Positions 4,985-7,124 of a DNA stretch of 7,124 bases are shown here, piece after piece (positions within the stretch are counted from its first letter, which is position 1; each line of letters begins with the position of its first letter). Below the pieces are notes generated by a model. That model was not told the origin of the DNA. It saw only the letters and a list, made by a program, of their open reading frames with translations, and ran no database searches. The DNA is from Paramuribaculum sp. GTDB lineage: Bacteria; Bacteroidota; Bacteroidia; Bacteroidales; Muribaculaceae. The stretch lies in the NCBI GenBank assembly GCA_029058455.1, contig JAIDXU010000005.1, forward strand, positions 1 to 7,124, read 5' to 3'. Position numbers and translations under genes: made by a program.

Positions 4985-7030
4985 TCAATTGATGATTATC
5001 TCGTCGGTGAAGAGCCATGCGCCCGGGCGGTCATGACGCTTGGCCTTGATGCGCACGTATCTCACATTGCGTTGGGGGAAGGTGGCATAGTAGTCTTTCA
5101 TCAGGATTTTCGGATAGTTGGGGTCGACGTCGTTCCAAACCGTTCCGACCGTTTCGAAGTCAACACCGTTTTCAGACACTTCGAAGTCAACCTGTTTGGG
5201 CAGGTGAACCCACGCGCCGGCCGATTGCATGAAAGAGAGTCCTACGGAGCCGATCGGTTTTATTTCGCCGAGGTCGACAGTGGCGTCAAAGTCGCTCATG
5301 AAGCCCTGCCAGCGGTTGTCGGAACCGTAGGTCCAGCCGCCGCGCACTCCGTCGACAAGAGTTGAATCGCCTTTGGCTTTATATTGCTTGCGGTAGGGAA
5401 TGGTATAGGTCACTTTGGCTCCGCGAGCAAGATGGTTGGCGGGAGTGAGGCTTTCGCGACGCTGACCATATTCGTTTTTGAGGTCGAAGGTGTTATAGCC
5501 GAGCGAATCGAGCATTGTCACCACATCAAGAGCGCGGGCGTGGAAGTCGGGATAGTTTTTTTCGGGAGTCGACCATCCGATTTCAGAAATGGCGAATGTG
5601 CGGGGATAGTACATATATTCGGCATGTTCGTCAGTAGTCACATATTCGCTCCAGAGGTTGGCCTGCAGACCGAGGAGGTGTTTGGCTTCATCGGCTGATA
5701 GACTCGGGTCGAGAGGTTCGTAGGAATAGACTTTCTCAAGAGGAGTATATCCGCCTATCGACGCGGGTTCTTTGAAAGGCGCATCCTGCGAATAATCTAT
5801 ATAGCAGAACTCTCCGGGGGTCATAATAACATCATGACCGCTTTTGATGGCTTTGATACCTCCTTCGGTGCCGCGCCATGACATTACGGTAGCATTTGGA
5901 GCAAGTCCGCCTTCGAGTATCTCATCCCAGCCTATGATATTACGGCCATGATCATTGACATATTTCTCCATGCGCTTGATGGCATAGCTCTGCAGTTCGT
6001 CAACATCCTTAAGACCCTCCTGCTCCATGCGCTTGCGGCAGTCGTCACAATTTTTCCAGGCCGCTTTCGAAGCCTCGTCGCCACCTATGTGGATGTAAGC
6101 CGAGGGGAAAACCTCCATAGTTTCGTCGAGCACTTTTTCAAGAAATTCGAATGTAGCCTCCTTGCCGATACAGAAATCGTCGTCGGCATAGGGCACTCCG
6201 GAGCATGACAGCTCGGGGTAGGCTGAAGTAACCTCCTTGCTGTGACCGGGAATCTCGATTTCGGGAATTACGGTGATGTGGCGAGCGGCGGCATAATCAA
6301 CAAGGTCGCGAAGCTGCTCTTTGGTATAGTAGCCGCCCGAGGCCCTTACGTCGGTCTCGTCACAATATTTTGAGCCGTTGTTAACCCAGTCCTGCCATGA
6401 GAGTTGCGGGCGCCAGGCGGCAAACCCGGCAAGACGGGGATAGGCATCGATCTGCATACGCCAGCCGGCGCCGTCGGTGAGATGAAGGTGCATTTTGTTG
6501 AGTTTGAGCAGTGCCATTGCGTCGATCTGCTTCTTAAGGAAGTCGATGGAGCGGAAGTGGCGCGAAACATCGAAATGCACACCACGGTAGGGGAAGCGGG
6601 GCGAGTCGGTAACGGTCGAGCATACTATCTCGGTAGCTTCGGGGAGCTGAGCCATTTGCAGCAGCGACTGAATTGCGTAGAATGCACCCTCTTCGTCGGT
6701 AGCCTTGATGATGACTGCCGAGGGGGTAACTTTCAGCTCATATTTTGATTTCACTTTGTTTGAAATCTCGATTATGAGATTGGCTTTATTGCCTTTGGTC
6801 GCTGCATGAAATTGCGCGGGGTAGGCGTTGAGATATTCAGTCAGCAACTCGGGCTGCTGCTTGCCCTTATACTCGAATGTGAAGCCGTCGGCGGGGATAG
6901 TGAAGCTGCCGGCAGAGGTAGATACCTCCATGGGGCGCGGAATGATCTGACTCGGGCTGACCTCGCGGGCCGATAACGACCCTATCGCGGTAAGCATGGT
7001 TACCGCTGTGAGAATATTACGGATTTTCAT
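4985..7030 (-). CDS. Secreted beta-N-acetylhexosaminidase (GH20) with C-terminal F5/8-type domain
   Basis: This exported glycosidase removes terminal beta-linked GlcNAc or GalNAc from glycans by the substrate-assisted retaining mechanism of family GH20. Residues 1-21 form a signal peptide, probably cut near SLSA (18-21). No Cys sits at a lipobox, so the product is likely periplasmic or secreted. The GH20b N-terminal domain spans about 24-145. The catalytic barrel starts at FPYRGVHFDVSRHFRS (146-161) and includes KMHLHLTDGAGWRM (179-192). The catalytic pair Asp318-Glu319 lies in YIHIGGDEAS (312-321), and aromatic pocket residues include Trp368 (IIGWDE), Trp385 (VMSWRG) and Trp460 (QANLWSEY). 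Residues about 540-681 look like an F5/8 type C (discoidin-like) module: VDG at 559-561, VDLG at 585-588 and LPKQVDFEVSENG at 610-622. A role in harvesting host mucin or dietary glycans is inferred; no SusCD pair is visible in the window. The gene has its own promoter. Confidence 0.95.
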   Translation of the reverse strand: MKIRNILTAVTMLTAIGSLSAREVSPSQIIPRPMEVSTSAGSFTIPADGFTFEYKGKQQPELLTEYLNAYPAQFHAATKGNKANLIIEISNKVKSKYELKVTPSAVIIKATDEEGAFYAIQSLLQMAQLPEATEIVCSTVTDSPRFPYRGVHFDVSRHFRSIDFLKKQIDAMALLKLNKMHLHLTDGAGWRMQIDAYPRLAGFAAWRPQLSWQDWVNNGSKYCDETDVRASGGYYTKEQLRDLVDYAAARHITVIPEIEIPGHSKEVTSAYPELSCSGVPYADDDFCIGKEATFEFLEKVLDETMEVFPSAYIHIGGDEASKAAWKNCDDCRKRMEQEGLKDVDELQSYAIKRMEKYVNDHGRNIIGWDEILEGGLAPNATVMSWRGTEGGIKAIKSGHDVIMTPGEFCYIDYSQDAPFKEPASIGGYTPLEKVYSYEPLDPSLSADEAKHLLGLQANLWSEYVTTDEHAEYMYYPRTFAISEIGWSTPEKNYPDFHARALDVVTMLDSLGYNTFDLKNEYGQRRESLTPANHLARGAKVTYTIPYRKQYKAKGDSTLVDGVRGGWTYGSDNRWQGFMSDFDATVDLGEIKPIGSVGLSFMQSAGAWVHLPKQVDFEVSENGVDFETVGTVWNDVDPNYPKILMKDYYATFPQRNVRYVRIKAKRHDRPGAWLFTDEIIIN

Positions 7031-7064
7031 GGTATGGTTTGTTGCTTGTTTGGCTGATGAAGTG

Positions 7065-7096
7065 CAAATATAGCTCTTTTATGTCTTGTGGTCAAA
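7065..7096 (-). promoter_or_regulatory. Bacteroidetes-type promoter of the GH20 hexosaminidase gene
   Basis: On the minus strand TTTG (7093-7096), a 20-base spacer and TATATTTG (7065-7072) match the -33/-7 consensus exactly. The predicted start is near 7058, leaving a leader of about 28 bases. The gene therefore looks independently transcribed rather than part of an upstream operon. Confidence 0.7.
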
Positions 7097-7124
7097 ACAT
7101 GATGTTGAAAATATGGCTCGGAAA

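Noticed and set aside
5033..6748. Several plus-strand open frames of 86-114 codons across the hexosaminidase gene
   Set aside because: All are antisense to a complete GH20 gene with conserved residues throughout, and none has family features or initiation signals.
1..7124. CRISPR arrays, insertion sequences, tRNA or rRNA genes, toxin-antitoxin or defence genes
   Set aside because: I looked on both strands and saw no regularly spaced repeats, transposase motifs, cloverleaf sequences or defence domains; the window is densely packed with core genes.

Overview
The window reads as ordinary chromosomal DNA from a member of the Bacteroidales; the moderately high GC and protein style suggest a Muribaculaceae-like gut bacterium (inference). 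Two things support the phylum. Three intergenic regions carry the Bacteroidetes-type promoter, TTTG then 20-21 bases then TAnnTTTG. None of the six starts has a clear Shine-Dalgarno sequence. All six genes lie on the minus strand, so transcription runs from right to left.

From right to left the layout is as follows. First comes a secreted GH20 beta-N-acetylhexosaminidase with a C-terminal F5/8-type (discoidin-like) domain, under its own promoter (7065-7096). A 145-base gap follows that holds the rplS promoter and a leader with a perfect 12-base palindrome. Next is rplS (ribosomal protein L19), closed by a strong hairpin terminator (4435-4466). A 228-base gap then carries two copies of an 11-base direct repeat, a GC-rich inverted repeat and a promoter, all upstream of parA. 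Last is a four-gene run: parA, parB, a DUF5683 membrane protein gene, and mltD, a lytic transglycosylase with LysM domains that runs off the left edge of the window.

The ParA ATPase and the ParB CTP-dependent clamp drive chromosome segregation. MltD cuts peptidoglycan, and DUF5683 is a membrane-associated domain of unknown role. The cluster therefore places chromosome segregation beside cell wall remodelling, an order I recall as common in Bacteroidales. A hairpin followed by a T-run sits exactly over the parB stop codon and may reduce transcription from parAB into the envelope genes.

I see no mobile element, CRISPR array, tRNA, rRNA or defence system, and no wholly new system. The points worth a second look are regulatory: the repeats in front of parAB, the hairpin on the parB stop, and the rplS leader. 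The DUF5683 gene is the only protein here whose function is unknown.
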